A stretch of DNA of 64,000 nucleotides from Ascidiaceihabitans sp034111945 (GTDB lineage Bacteria; Pseudomonadota; Alphaproteobacteria; Rhodobacterales; Rhodobacteraceae), in contig JBLHSG010000017.1 of NCBI GenBank assembly GCA_047626725.1, positions 1-64,000 on the forward strand, read 5' to 3'. This document shows, piece after piece, positions 26,281 through 35,702 of the stretch. Position numbers and translations under genes: made by a program. The first letter of the stretch is position 1. Each line of letters opens with the position of its first letter. The notes below the pieces were generated by a model. That model was not told the origin of the DNA. It saw only the letters and a list, made by a program, of their open reading frames with translations, and did not search any database.

Positions 26281-27830
26281 TTGGTGTCCTCGCGCTGCAA
26301 AACCTGCAATGCGGCACGGCGCGCGGCGTCTTCTAATCCCAAGGCACGCATCGCGCTTAATCCTTTGGTCAGTTGATCCAAGTCGCCGTCTGCACCGGCT
26401 TGTAACGCCGCCAAACTTAGCAATATCGCGCGGCCCAATTCGCCGTTTTGTGCAAATTTTGCGATGGGTGATGTGCCTGTGGTCTCTCCAAATGCAGACG
26501 CGACGGCGCGTTCCAATGGTGTGGACGGGGTCACTGGATCGATCCAACCTTTGGCGATCGCCACATCAAAGCGTTGGCGTTTTGCGATGTCGCCGCCCTG
26601 TGGGTCGATGGATTCGTAAAACGGCGAAACCAGAATGACGTCCTGTGCGATTGTGCCAACAGCGCCGGTCAGGGTTTGCTTGCTCAACGCCTCACCGAAC
26701 AAGGTGGCAAAGGGTACGGCAAGGCCCGCAGATTTCATGTGGTTCCAAGCCAGCGGCAGGGTCTTGCCAATGGCATCGCTGCTGCCGGTTTTGAGCGCCG
26801 TTTCAAACCGTTGAACGGCTGAAACCCGATCCCAAATCCCACCAGAGGCGGCGGGTTTGCGCATCGAATAAATCCCCAACAAACGATTATCACCCAAGGC
26901 CCCGTTGGCGGCCAAGCGTTCCGCAGCATCAAGCTGTTTTTTCCAACCCGCAACATCGCGCAGATCCGCATGGGCATATTGCACCGGCCAACTGTTGGTG
27001 CCGATGGGCTGTCCCAATGCTTCGTGAATACGAAACAACAATGGGTCAGGTTTGGCAGGGCGCGACAAATGCGGCTCGCCCTCGAATAACTCGGGATCAA
27101 GGAAACGTTCGAGCGCGGTAATTTGACCGGGCGTAATCGTTTGCAATGCGCGCGCGGTGCCCAATAGCAATGCGCCCGTGTCCCAATCGCCGCTACGCGC
27201 CGCACAAAACACCCGGTAGGCGTAATCGGGGGCAAGGCGCGGATCGGTTTGGATCATCGCGCAGGCCGGGTCTTCGGTTTCGTTCAGCAATGATGCTTGG
27301 ATATAGCGGCGCGCAAATGCCGGATCGCGTTTTGGATCGGCCTGTTCCAACATCGCAAGCGCTGGATCAACGGCACCAGCGTGAAACACCGTATCAATGC
27401 GTGCAAGATCAAACACATCACTGTTGCCAGCAGACGGCGCGGCGTCGGCCAAAACGGTGGTGAACAGCACGGCTTGCGCGGCGGGCAATGTCAGATGCGG
27501 CATGTCGGCCAACAGCTTTGATAAAATCGCGGCATCCGTGCCGGACCACAACGCATCGGGCAGGCCGGACACAGACGGCGGCAACAATCCGATGCGCACC
27601 AGCGCGCTTTGCCCCAATGGCATCACGGTCACGGTTGGCACAGACCCGCTGCCTGTTGTCGCAGGTTCATCCGGGGTTAGGGCGGCAGGGGCGACACGCG
27701 CGGTCGTCGCGGCACTGTCCAACCAGTCAATCGCTGACAACGGTCGGTCTTGAGACGGGTCCTGCGCAAGTGTGACAGCAGGCATCCCGATCAGGCACAA
27801 AGTTACAAAAAGACGCGCTTTAATCTGCAT
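26277..27830 (-). CDS. Conserved exported protein of unknown function
   Basis: A 517-aa protein with an N-terminal signal peptide (hydrophobic residues 6-20, likely cleavage after TLAQ). The rest is Ala/Leu-rich with many short helices, like a helical-repeat (TPR-like) periplasmic protein, but I see no named domain or catalytic motif. It sits in a tight chain, overlapping a 49-aa membrane protein gene upstream by 11 bp and xerD downstream by 4 bp. Co-transcription suggests an envelope-related task. I do not recognise a specific function. Confidence 0.75.
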   Translation of the reverse strand: MQIKARLFVTLCLIGMPAVTLAQDPSQDRPLSAIDWLDSAATTARVAPAALTPDEPATTGSGSVPTVTVMPLGQSALVRIGLLPPSVSGLPDALWSGTDAAILSKLLADMPHLTLPAAQAVLFTTVLADAAPSAGNSDVFDLARIDTVFHAGAVDPALAMLEQADPKRDPAFARRYIQASLLNETEDPACAMIQTDPRLAPDYAYRVFCAARSGDWDTGALLLGTARALQTITPGQITALERFLDPELFEGEPHLSRPAKPDPLLFRIHEALGQPIGTNSWPVQYAHADLRDVAGWKKQLDAAERLAANGALGDNRLLGIYSMRKPAASGGIWDRVSAVQRFETALKTGSSDAIGKTLPLAWNHMKSAGLAVPFATLFGEALSKQTLTGAVGTIAQDVILVSPFYESIDPQGGDIAKRQRFDVAIAKGWIDPVTPSTPLERAVASAFGETTGTSPIAKFAQNGELGRAILLSLAALQAGADGDLDQLTKGLSAMRALGLEDAARRAALQVLQREDTK

Positions 27831-27969
27831 TCAAGGTCACTGGTACGCGCACTTCACCTTGGGGTGCAGAGAAATCAGCCCCAAAAAAGGGTCCGACATA
27901 GGCATAGCCTACAAGCCCAATGAATCCGAAAACTGCGAGATAAATCAGCAGTTTAACCAGTCTTAACAT
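27820..27969 (-). CDS. Small membrane protein (49 aa)
   Basis: ATG 27967-27969 to TAA at 27820-27822. The N-terminus is basic (MLRLVKLLIYLAVFG), followed by one long hydrophobic span (residues 7-29), then the FFGADFSAPQGEV region and a short soluble tail ending LNAD. Its 3' end overlaps the next gene on the same strand by 11 bp, which supports translational coupling. It is too short for routine gene callers. Function unknown; probably an inner-membrane partner of the exported protein that follows. Confidence 0.7.
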   Translation of the reverse strand: MLRLVKLLIYLAVFGFIGLVGYAYVGPFFGADFSAPQGEVRVPVTLNAD

Positions 27970-28050
27970 AAATTTGCCTGCCCTTTGGTCTTTTGATTTT
28001 GTCTAACTTATATATGGCCTTTTTCACAATATCACGTCATTCACATCATT

Positions 28051-28641
28051 ATGAGCGAAATTGAGCAATCCATGGCCGATCAGCCCAACGTACCCACCCG
28101 TTATCGCTTGCGAAAAACGGTTGTGATGGTGGGCATGATGGGGGCCGGAAAGACCGCAGTGGGGCGGGCATTGGCCTTGCGATTGGCCGTGCCGTTTCTG
28201 GACAGCGATGCGGAAATCGAAACGGCTGCGAACATGTCGGTGCCTGAAATCTTTAGCCGCGATGGGGAACCGTTCTTTCGTCGCAAAGAAACGCAAGTGA
28301 TCGCGCGCCTGTTGGACAAAGAACGTGGCATTCTATCGACCGGTGGTGGTGCGTTTCTAAGCGCTGAAAATCGCGAGAATATCTCGGCCAAGGGCGTGTC
28401 GATCTGGCTGGATGCGGATGTGGATTTGTTGTGGAACCGTGTGCGTTTTAAAGACACGCGGCCTTTGTTAAAAACCTCGGATCCCAAGGCCACGCTGACG
28501 CAGATGTTCGAGGCGCGCGTGCCGCACTATAAATTGGCGGATATCGCCGTACGCTCGCAATCGGGCATGTCGATCGAAGACATGGTGGACCGCGTGATAG
28601 CGGCGCTGTTGGCCCGCCCAGATGTGATTGAGGTTTTGTAA
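28051..28641 (+). CDS. aroK: Shikimate kinase
   Basis: Phosphorylates shikimate in aromatic amino acid synthesis, 196 aa, cytoplasmic. The Walker A loop is VGMMGAGKTAVGRAL (about residues 27-41). Shikimate-binding residues are seen in DSDAEIE and FRRKE, and STGGGAF is the Walker B-like loop. The N-terminal 20 residues precede the usual start, so a start further in is possible. It is divergent from the 49-aa gene. Its stop TAATG overlaps aroB by one base, a common operon. Confidence 0.92.
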   Translation: MSEIEQSMADQPNVPTRYRLRKTVVMVGMMGAGKTAVGRALALRLAVPFLDSDAEIETAANMSVPEIFSRDGEPFFRRKETQVIARLLDKERGILSTGGGAFLSAENRENISAKGVSIWLDADVDLLWNRVRFKDTRPLLKTSDPKATLTQMFEARVPHYKLADIAVRSQSGMSIEDMVDRVIAALLARPDVIEVL

Positions 28642-29762
28642 TGTCGAACAGTCAGCGTGATCTTGTGCGGGTGGATTTACCGGGTCGCGCCTACGATATT
28701 CACATCGGTCCGGGCCTGTTGGCCGAGGCAGGTGATTTGATTGCGCCGCTGTTGTCGCAGCCGCGTGTCACGGTCATCACGGATGAAAATGTTGCGGCCT
28801 TGCATTTGGAAACATTGCGCGCTGGGTTGGCCACCGCAGGCATCACGATGCAAGCATTAACGTTACCCGCGGGCGAGGGCACAAAGAGCTGGGCGAACGT
28901 GACCACCTGCGTTGAATGGCTTTTAGATCAACGGGTTGAACGACGTGATGTGGTGATCGCCTTTGGTGGCGGTGTGATCGGCGATCTGGTTGGTTTCGCA
29001 GCGTCGATCCTGCGTCGTGGCGTGCGTTTTGTGCAAATTCCGACATCTTTACTGGCACAGGTCGACAGTTCTGTGGGCGGCAAAACCGGTATCAACACGC
29101 GGCACGGCAAAAACCTGGTTGGCGCGTTTCATCAGCCCAGTTTGGTGCTGGCGGACATCGATGTTCTCGGCACGATGACCCCGCGTGATTTTCTGGCAGG
29201 CTGCGGCGAGGTCGTGAAATACGGGCTGTTGGGCGACGCTGAATTCTTTGAATGGCTCGAACAAAACGGGCCTGCGATGGCCGCGGGTGATGTGGGCGCG
29301 CGCGTTCATGCCGTGCGCCGGTCGGTGCAGATGAAAGCCGAAATTGTCATGCGCGACGAAACCGAACAGGGCGACCGCGCATTGTTGAACCTTGGGCACA
29401 CATTCTGCCACGCGCTCGAGGCTGCGACCGGATATTCTGACCGTCTGATGCACGGTGAAGGGGTTGCAATCGGCTGTGCCATGGCGCTGGAATTGTCCGC
29501 ACGAATGGGGCTGTGTTCGCAAGAAGACCCAAGCCGCCTGCGCGCATTTCTCAAGGATATGGGCATGAAAACCGACCTGCGCGACATCGATGGCGATTTG
29601 CCAGATGCCAATGTTTTGTTGGATTTGATGGGCCAAGACAAAAAAGTGTTAGACGGACAGCTACGTTTTATTCTAACGCGCGGAGTTGGCAGCAGTTTTG
29701 TGACCAGCAATGTGCCTGCTGATGCCGTGCTGAATGTGTTGAGTGACGCGTTAAAACTGTAA
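28641..29762 (+). CDS. aroB: 3-dehydroquinate synthase
   Basis: Converts DAHP to 3-dehydroquinate, the second step of the shikimate pathway; 373 aa, NAD- and metal-dependent. The NAD-binding FGGGVIGDLVGF loop, the substrate-binding PTSLLAQVDSSVGGKTGIN and metal-binding His residues in LNLGHTFCHALE and MHGEGVAIG are all present. Translationally coupled to aroK through a one-base overlap. Confidence 0.95.
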   Translation: MSNSQRDLVRVDLPGRAYDIHIGPGLLAEAGDLIAPLLSQPRVTVITDENVAALHLETLRAGLATAGITMQALTLPAGEGTKSWANVTTCVEWLLDQRVERRDVVIAFGGGVIGDLVGFAASILRRGVRFVQIPTSLLAQVDSSVGGKTGINTRHGKNLVGAFHQPSLVLADIDVLGTMTPRDFLAGCGEVVKYGLLGDAEFFEWLEQNGPAMAAGDVGARVHAVRRSVQMKAEIVMRDETEQGDRALLNLGHTFCHALEAATGYSDRLMHGEGVAIGCAMALELSARMGLCSQEDPSRLRAFLKDMGMKTDLRDIDGDLPDANVLLDLMGQDKKVLDGQLRFILTRGVGSSFVTSNVPADAVLNVLSDALKL

Positions 29763-29936
29763 TGACGCAAAATGCCTAGGATTGCGCGCCGTTACTTGTA
29801 AATGCGCGTGATTTGCGCGCGGTTACCGTAATTTCACCTCACGTGCCGCATAATGCATACCAAAACTCACAACATCGCGGCCTTTGCGCATACCTTGTCT
29901 GATATTCCTGTGGAAACAGCCAAAAAGGTATCCCTC

Positions 29937-31559
29937 ATGAGCAGCGAATTTTACGTCTATCAGTCCATTGCACGCGCGACGCACGAACACGGGGTCGACA
30001 CGATGTTTGGGCTAATGGGCGACGCCAACTTGTTCATGGTGGACAGTTTTGTACGGGATTTCGATGGACGGTTTGTACCCGCTGCGCACGAGGGCAGTTC
30101 GATTTTGATGGCGCTGGCCTATGCTCATGTGTCGGGAAAAGTTGGCGTGGTAACCGTCACCCACGGACCGGCGTTGACCAATTGCATGACCGCATTAACC
30201 GAAGCTGCGCGGGGCCATGTGCCGATGGTTGTTCTTGCGGGCGACACGCCGATGGATAACCCGCGCCACCTCCAAAGTATTGATCAACGCGAGCTGGTCA
30301 AAACCACAGGGGCCGGTTTCGAACAGCTTCGTTCCAGCGATACGGTGGGCAAGGACGTCGCGCGCGCATTTTACCGCGCCCAAGTCGAACGCCGCCCAAT
30401 TGTGTTGAACATGCCCGCCGATTTCATGTGGCAAGAGGTGACACACGACGTTCAGGTGCTTGACGTTTTTACCGCACCTGGCGGCGTGGCGCAGGGCGAA
30501 ATCCTAGACGATGCCATCGGTATGATCGCGTCCGCGCGCCGTCCTTTGATCTTGGCCGGCGGCGGTGCGGTTGCGGCGCGTGACCAGTTGATCCGTCTGG
30601 CGGACCGGTTAGAGGCCCCGTTGGCGACCACGCTAAAAGCCAAGGGGTTATTTAACAATCACCCCTATAACATTGATATCTTTGGTACTTTATCCACGCC
30701 GGCCGCCTATGATTTGATTGCACAGTCCGATTGTATCGTGTGTTTTGGCGCAGCCTTGCATGACTTTACCACCGACCGCGGCAAGCTGATGAAAGACAAA
30801 CGTATCGTGCAGATCGATATCGAACCGACAGCCATTGGCGGTGGTTTGCACCCTGATGCAGCGCTGATTGCCGATGCAGGTTTGACCGCTGAAACCATTC
30901 TGTATTGGTTGGATGAGGCTGAAATTCCACCAAGTGGTTTCACCCGTGAACTAGATATCGCAACGCTGACGACGCACCCAGTTGATACAAAAAAGACCTC
31001 GGATGGGTTTGTGAATTACGTTGATGCGTTGAAACGATTGGAAGACGCGCTGCCCAAAGATCGTGTGCTGGTCACCGATGGTGGGCGATTTATGACCGAA
31101 GTCTGGTGCCGGTTGTCAGTGCCCAATCCACAAAGTTTTGTGGGCACGGTAAATTTTGGGGCGATCGGATTGGGTTTGCAAGAAGCCGTGGGCGCAGGTT
31201 TGGCCGCGCCAGATCGGCCTGTGGTTCTGTTTACCGGCGACGGCGGTTTTATGATGGGCGGGATCAACGAATTTAACACGGCGGTGCGCCTTGGCCTTGA
31301 TCTGATTGTGATTGTGGCAAACGATTCCGCCTATGGGGCCGAACACATCCAGTTCATTGATCGAAAAATGGATCCCAGCCTGACAGAATTCCATTGGCCG
31401 TCATTTGCGAAAATCGCCAAATCCCTCGGGGGCGAAGGGGCCGAGGTTCATTCAGCAGAAGAACTCGAAACGGCGCTTGTCGCGCTGGAATCCCGAAAGG
31501 GGCCATTTTTGATCGAACTGCGGCTTGATCCCCATGACGTTCCGCGCATGCGCATTTGA
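29937..31559 (+). CDS. Thiamine diphosphate-dependent enzyme (acetolactate synthase-like)
   Basis: A 540-aa ThDP enzyme with the three typical domains. The PYR domain carries the catalytic Glu in AAHEGSSILMALAY (about residue 47). The central domain is binding-fold-like (LILAGGGAVAARDQL). The PP domain has the GDGGFMMGGINEFN motif that binds Mg and ThDP. I chose ATG 29937, with AAGG upstream and a family-like start; the frame is open to 29853. It stands alone after aroB with no ilvH-type small subunit, so it is probably a catabolic decarboxylase or carboligase and not the biosynthetic acetolactate synthase. The substrate is unknown. Confidence 0.8.
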   Translation: MSSEFYVYQSIARATHEHGVDTMFGLMGDANLFMVDSFVRDFDGRFVPAAHEGSSILMALAYAHVSGKVGVVTVTHGPALTNCMTALTEAARGHVPMVVLAGDTPMDNPRHLQSIDQRELVKTTGAGFEQLRSSDTVGKDVARAFYRAQVERRPIVLNMPADFMWQEVTHDVQVLDVFTAPGGVAQGEILDDAIGMIASARRPLILAGGGAVAARDQLIRLADRLEAPLATTLKAKGLFNNHPYNIDIFGTLSTPAAYDLIAQSDCIVCFGAALHDFTTDRGKLMKDKRIVQIDIEPTAIGGGLHPDAALIADAGLTAETILYWLDEAEIPPSGFTRELDIATLTTHPVDTKKTSDGFVNYVDALKRLEDALPKDRVLVTDGGRFMTEVWCRLSVPNPQSFVGTVNFGAIGLGLQEAVGAGLAAPDRPVVLFTGDGGFMMGGINEFNTAVRLGLDLIVIVANDSAYGAEHIQFIDRKMDPSLTEFHWPSFAKIAKSLGGEGAEVHSAEELETALVALESRKGPFLIELRLDPHDVPRMRI

Positions 31560-31590
31560 TGTGTGAATGAACTGTCGTGCCAAAACGAAA

Positions 31591-31620
31591 ACGGGGCGGC
31601 CAAAGCCACCCCGTATTTTT
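31591..31620. terminator. Bidirectional terminator between ThDP gene and ssb
   Basis: ACGGGG(C)GGC and GCC(A)CCCCGT (31591-31600 and 31605-31614) pair around CAAA, with ATTTTT on the right. On the minus strand the stem is followed by TTTTCGTTTT. It lies between two convergent genes and can end both transcripts. Confidence 0.82.
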
Positions 31621-31637
31621 GGTATCTTGAGATTGGT

Positions 31638-32165
31638 TTAGAACGGGATTTCATCGTCCAGATCACGTGAAGGGGCCGGGCTGGAATTGCCGCCGCCACC
31701 GCCGCCACTGTTGCCGCCGCCGTAACCACCATCAGATGGGCCAGAATCGTAACCCATTGAATCGCCGCCACCGCCGCCGCCAAAGTTGCCGCCACCACCG
31801 CCGCCGCCTTCGGAACGACCGTCAAGCATGGTCAGCGTGCCGCCAAAGCCTTGCAAGACAACTTCGGTGCTGTATTTGTCCGCACCCGACTGGTCCTGCC
31901 ATTTACGGGTTTGCAATTGACCTTCGATGTAGACCTTGGAGCCTTTGCGCAAATACTGTTCGGCGATCCGCACGAGGCCTTCTTGGAAGATCGCGACAGA
32001 ATGCCATTCGGTTTTTTCTTTGCGTTCACCTGAATTGCGGTCTTTCCACGTTTCGGAGGTCGCGATGCGCAAGTTGCACACTTTACCGCCATTCTGGAAT
32101 GAACGTACTTCGGGATCGCGCCCCAAATTACCGATTAGGATCACTTTGTTTACTGAGCCAGCCAT
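31638..32165 (-). CDS. ssb: Single-stranded DNA-binding protein
   Basis: Protects single-stranded DNA in replication, repair and recombination; 175 aa, tetrameric. Residues 3-110 form the OB fold (MAGSVNKVILIGNLGRDPEV start, then LRIATSETWKD). A glycine-rich flexible linker (about 118-160) follows, and the acidic tip DDEIPF recruits partner proteins. I saw no LexA-type element just upstream. Confidence 0.96.
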   Translation of the reverse strand: MAGSVNKVILIGNLGRDPEVRSFQNGGKVCNLRIATSETWKDRNSGERKEKTEWHSVAIFQEGLVRIAEQYLRKGSKVYIEGQLQTRKWQDQSGADKYSTEVVLQGFGGTLTMLDGRSEGGGGGGGNFGGGGGGDSMGYDSGPSDGGYGGGNSGGGGGGNSSPAPSRDLDDEIPF

Positions 32166-32356
32166 GGCATCCCCCTAAGTTTTGCGCGGCCCTACACGAA
32201 TCTGGCAGGCGCCATTTGGACGTCGTTATACCGTTTAGACGCGCGCGAGAACATGGCAAACGCAGGCGTGACATGAATTTTGGAACCAAACTCTGGTAAC
32301 GCAGTTAATTTTGGGTATATTGCACCAAAAGCAGATGTCGTGGGGCAATAGACCAT

Positions 32357-32938
32357 ATGCGCATAGGTGTAGTAGTTGCGGTGTGCAGCGCGCTGATTGG
32401 CGAGGCCGCAGTGGCCGAAGGTTTGTCGTCTCGAAACCGCAAGTCGCTGTTTTCATCACAAACAAAAATTCTCGATAGCCGTGCGTCGACCCAATATTCG
32501 GGGTCCGTGCGTCTAAAGCCTGCGCAGGTGAACACGCCGTCGAAATGGGCCACGCCGTCGTACACCGGCAAATACAAAGGCAAGTTCCTGAATATGGCCC
32601 GTGACGCCGCGCGCCGTTATGATGTGCCCGAGGATTTGTTCCTGCGTCTGGTCAAACAAGAGAGCAACTGGAACCCGAATGCAAAGTCCCATGCGGGCGC
32701 GTTTGGTTTGGCCCAATTGATGCCGGGAACGGCGCGTCTGTTGGGCGTAAACTCCCGTGATCCTTATGAAAATCTGGATGGTGGGGCGCGTTACCTAAAG
32801 GCGCAGTACCGTGAATTTGGCACCTGGCGCTTGGCGCTGGCGGCCTACAATGCGGGGCCCGGTGCGGTCAAAAAATACGGTGGTGTGCCGCCGTTCAAAG
32901 AAACCCGTAACTACGTTAAGATCATCTGGGGCAGCTAA
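32357..32938 (+). CDS. Lytic transglycosylase (SLT domain)
   Basis: Cleaves peptidoglycan in the periplasm; 193 aa. There is a signal peptide in the first 21 residues (hydrophobic VGVVVAVC-type core). The SLT domain occupies about 80-190. The catalytic Glu is in RLVKQESNWNPNAKS. FGLAQLMPGTARLLGV, NLDGGARYL and LALAAYNAGPGAV are the hallmark GLMQ-, AYN-type motifs. It is monocistronic by position. Confidence 0.9.
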   Translation: MRIGVVVAVCSALIGEAAVAEGLSSRNRKSLFSSQTKILDSRASTQYSGSVRLKPAQVNTPSKWATPSYTGKYKGKFLNMARDAARRYDVPEDLFLRLVKQESNWNPNAKSHAGAFGLAQLMPGTARLLGVNSRDPYENLDGGARYLKAQYREFGTWRLALAAYNAGPGAVKKYGGVPPFKETRNYVKIIWGS

Positions 32939-33035
32939 AATTCGCGCAATACGTGTCTAGGTTTTGCCTGTTCGCGTCCGCATTCTTGCCACGTTCACCA
33001 GATAGGTTTGCCTCAATCGCCACAAAGGCGTTAAA

Positions 33036-33500
33036 ATGGGGCACATCATGAGCGTTTCTTCGACCACCTTTGCAGAACGATTGACGCGTTTGGATTCTGA
33101 GACAGTCAAGCTGTACGCAGGTGATAACGCGCCGCAAAAATACAAACCCGAAAACCTGATTTGCGCCAAGCCAAAGGTCAAAAAGATCTTTTGGACAGCG
33201 ATCATTATCGGCGGGGTTTTGGGCACGCTTGCGGGCTACATGTTTAAAACCAACGTCGGGATCGAGATGTTCTTTTCCCAGCCGTTGCCGATCATTTACG
33301 CCATCATCAAAGCCGATCACATGACTGCTGGCATTTGTCTGGCGATGATTATCGGACCAATCGGGGCCCTTGGGTTTTTGATTTTCAGCCGTACAAAAAA
33401 CCGTTTGGCGCAGTTTTGGTGGGCCTATGTCGGCGGCGCAGTCGGTATCAATGCGATGACGTGGTATAGTTTTTATCTGACCATGGCCGCCGGCGCTTGA
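33036..33500 (+). CDS. Small integral membrane protein, unknown function
   Basis: A 154-aa protein. A soluble N-terminus of about 48 residues is followed by three or four hydrophobic segments (about 50-70, 85-115, 128-150). I see no catalytic motif and do not recognise the family. ATG 33036 has AAAGGCG 5 bases before it; ATG 33048 is an alternative. It ends in a hairpin shared with the convergent transporter operon. Confidence 0.65.
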   Translation: MGHIMSVSSTTFAERLTRLDSETVKLYAGDNAPQKYKPENLICAKPKVKKIFWTAIIIGGVLGTLAGYMFKTNVGIEMFFSQPLPIIYAIIKADHMTAGICLAMIIGPIGALGFLIFSRTKNRLAQFWWAYVGGAVGINAMTWYSFYLTMAAGA

Positions 33501-33513
33501 TGTAAACGCCGGC
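33489..33513. terminator. Hairpin between convergent genes
   Basis: GCCGGCG (33489-33495) pairs with CGCCGGC (33507-33513) around an 11-base loop and is followed by TGTTGGTTTT on plus. The left arm overlaps the last codons of the membrane protein gene. It probably terminates that gene; the ABC operon ends just to its right, so it may serve both. Confidence 0.55.
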
Positions 33514-33521
33514 TGTTGGTT

Positions 33522-35615
33522 TTATTCGGCCGCGACCTTAATCACCGGCTCCATCTTGGTTAGAATATCGTCGCTAAGGTGGCATTTGACCTGATGACCA
33601 TCGGCCAATTCACGCACTGGCGGCATTTGTGTATCGCACAACCCACCGGGCACTTGCGATTTCCAACGGCAACGCGTCTGGAACGGGCAACCGGGCGGCG
33701 GGTTCATCGCAGACGGGATATCACCCTCTAGCACGATGTGCTGCTTTTGAACCGACGTGTCGGCGATTGGAACGGCAGACAACAGCGCCTCTGTGTAGGG
33801 GTGATAGGGCGGGGCAAACACCTGATCGGTTGTGCCCAATTCCACCACATGCCCCAGATACATCACCATCACACGGTCCGACAAATAGCGCACAATCGAC
33901 AGATCGTGGCTGATGAACAGCAGCGTGGTTTTGTGCTCACGCTGGATTTCCATCAGCAAATCCGTGACCGCAGCCTGCACCGACACGTCCAGCGCCGACA
34001 CAGGTTCATCCGCGACAACAATGCGCGCGTCCCCGGCAAAGGCACGGGCAATTCCGACGCGCTGCTTTTGACCACCGGACAATTGGCGTGGCATGCGATC
34101 GGCAAATTCACGCGGTAATTTCACCAGATCAAGCAGCTCTAACATGCGCACGCGACGCTCTGCTTCGTTCTTGCCAACCTTGAAAATTTCGAGCGCACGA
34201 ATGATCTGGCGCCCCACGGTCATCGACGGGTTCAGCGTGTCAAACGGGTTCTGGAACACCATCTGAATGTCGGCCACGTTCTTGGTTGAGCGTTCTTCGA
34301 TCGGGGTGTCCTGGATTTCTTTGCCGTCCAGCAAAATTGTCCCGTCAGATGCCGTTTCAAGCCCCATCAGCACCTTGGCGAACGTGGATTTACCGCAACC
34401 GGATTCCCCCACAATCGCGAGGGTTTCGGATTCTCGGGCCTCGAATGTCAGGGTTTCGTTGGCTTTGACAACCTTTGTTGATCCGCCCCCGAACATCGCG
34501 TTAGCGGCGACTTCGTAATATTTCTTGAGGTTCTTCATCGACAAAACGACGTCGCCAATCGCGCCTTTTTCTTTGACCTCGCCCAGTTCCAGTGGGGCGT
34601 TCCAGTCGATTTCCTTGAACTTCAGGCAGCGGCTGGCATGTCGGTCACCATCCTCAACAGCGTCCATCGGGATTGGTTTGGCGCGGTCACAACGCCCCGG
34701 GTCAAAATAGTCGCAACGTGGGCCAAAGTTACACCCCGATGGGCGTTCATGCGGCAATGGAAAGTTGCCGGGAATGGCCACAAGCGGGCGCGCGTTTTTG
34801 TCGGCACCCGGCAGCGGGATCGAACGAAACAGCGCTTGCGTATAAGGGTGCTGCATCTTGTCGAACACGTCTTCGATACGGCCGGTTTCCACGGCTTCAC
34901 CGGAATACATCACGCAAATTCGATCGCAGGTTTCCAGCACCAGACCCAAGTTGTGGCTGATGAACAGCATCGAGGTGCCGTATTTTTTGCCCAAATCTTT
35001 GACCAGCTCAACCACCGCGGCCTCGACTGTTACATCAAGCGCGGTTGTGGGTTCATCGAGGATCAGCAAGGACGGTTCCGACATCAGGGCCATCGCGATG
35101 ACGATGCGCTGTTGTTGGCCACCGGACAGTTGGTGTGGAAAGGATTCCAAGATACGCGCAGGGTCGGGCAGTTTCACATCCGTGACAACCTGCAACGCCC
35201 GTTCGCGCGCATCGCTGGCAGACATGCCTTGATGGATCATCGGGACTTCCATCAACTGGCGCCCGATCTTCATCGCGGGGTTTAACGACGCCATCGGTTC
35301 CTGATAGATCATCGCAATTTCAGAACCGCGAATGTCGCGCAATTCTTCCATGGTCATCTTGCCCAGATCGCGGCCTTTGAATTTGATCGAACCACCAACA
35401 ACGCGGCCGTTTTTACCCAGATCCTGCATGACCCCAAGGGCCACCGTCGATTTACCGCATCCGGATTCACCGACCAAACCAACCGCTTCGCCCGGTTGCA
35501 CAACAACCGAAAAATCCATCACAGCAGGGATTTCGCGCAATCGCGTAAAGAAGGAAATCGACAGCTGGTCAATCTCTAGGATCGGCCCATCATAGTCTAG
35601 CTTTGTCATCTTCAA
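33522..35615 (-). CDS. Fused dipeptide/oligopeptide ABC transporter ATP-binding protein
   Basis: A 697-aa protein with two complete ABC ATPases, equal to DppD plus DppF fused. Walker A motifs are VGLVGESGCGKSTVALG (first half) and AIVGESGCGKSTFAKV (second half). Signatures are LSGGQQQR and LSGGQKQR. Each half ends with the oligopeptide-transporter C-terminal cysteine cluster (for example CNFGPRCDYFDPGRC and CPFQTRCRW). It powers uptake through the two permeases encoded upstream on the same strand. A hairpin with a T run lies between it and the permease gene, so its dosage may be set separately. Confidence 0.92.
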   Translation of the reverse strand: MKMTKLDYDGPILEIDQLSISFFTRLREIPAVMDFSVVVQPGEAVGLVGESGCGKSTVALGVMQDLGKNGRVVGGSIKFKGRDLGKMTMEELRDIRGSEIAMIYQEPMASLNPAMKIGRQLMEVPMIHQGMSASDARERALQVVTDVKLPDPARILESFPHQLSGGQQQRIVIAMALMSEPSLLILDEPTTALDVTVEAAVVELVKDLGKKYGTSMLFISHNLGLVLETCDRICVMYSGEAVETGRIEDVFDKMQHPYTQALFRSIPLPGADKNARPLVAIPGNFPLPHERPSGCNFGPRCDYFDPGRCDRAKPIPMDAVEDGDRHASRCLKFKEIDWNAPLELGEVKEKGAIGDVVLSMKNLKKYYEVAANAMFGGGSTKVVKANETLTFEARESETLAIVGESGCGKSTFAKVLMGLETASDGTILLDGKEIQDTPIEERSTKNVADIQMVFQNPFDTLNPSMTVGRQIIRALEIFKVGKNEAERRVRMLELLDLVKLPREFADRMPRQLSGGQKQRVGIARAFAGDARIVVADEPVSALDVSVQAAVTDLLMEIQREHKTTLLFISHDLSIVRYLSDRVMVMYLGHVVELGTTDQVFAPPYHPYTEALLSAVPIADTSVQKQHIVLEGDIPSAMNPPPGCPFQTRCRWKSQVPGGLCDTQMPPVRELADGHQVKCHLSDDILTKMEPVIKVAAE

Positions 35616-35653
35616 CTCCCGGATCAGATCTGCATTTGCAGTTTGTTCTGATC

Positions 35654-35688
35654 AAAAAAACTTTGGGGGTCCGGGGGCAATACCCCCG
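35654..35688 (-). terminator. Intra-operon hairpin with T run
   Basis: On the minus strand CGGGGG pairs with CCCCCG around a 5-base loop (35672-35688), a second C-rich stretch GACCCCCAAAG follows, then seven Ts (35654-35660). It sits in the gap between the permease and the ATPase genes and looks like an attenuator or partial terminator. Similar G/C-block hairpins are common between Rhodobacteraceae genes. Confidence 0.6.
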
Positions 35689-35702
35689 AACGGCTCCGGT
35701 TA

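Noticed and set aside
26281..26547. N-terminal extension of the Xer recombinase frame
   Set aside because: It lies inside the coding sequence of the upstream exported-protein gene in another frame; ATG 26280 fits family length and the ATGA overlap.
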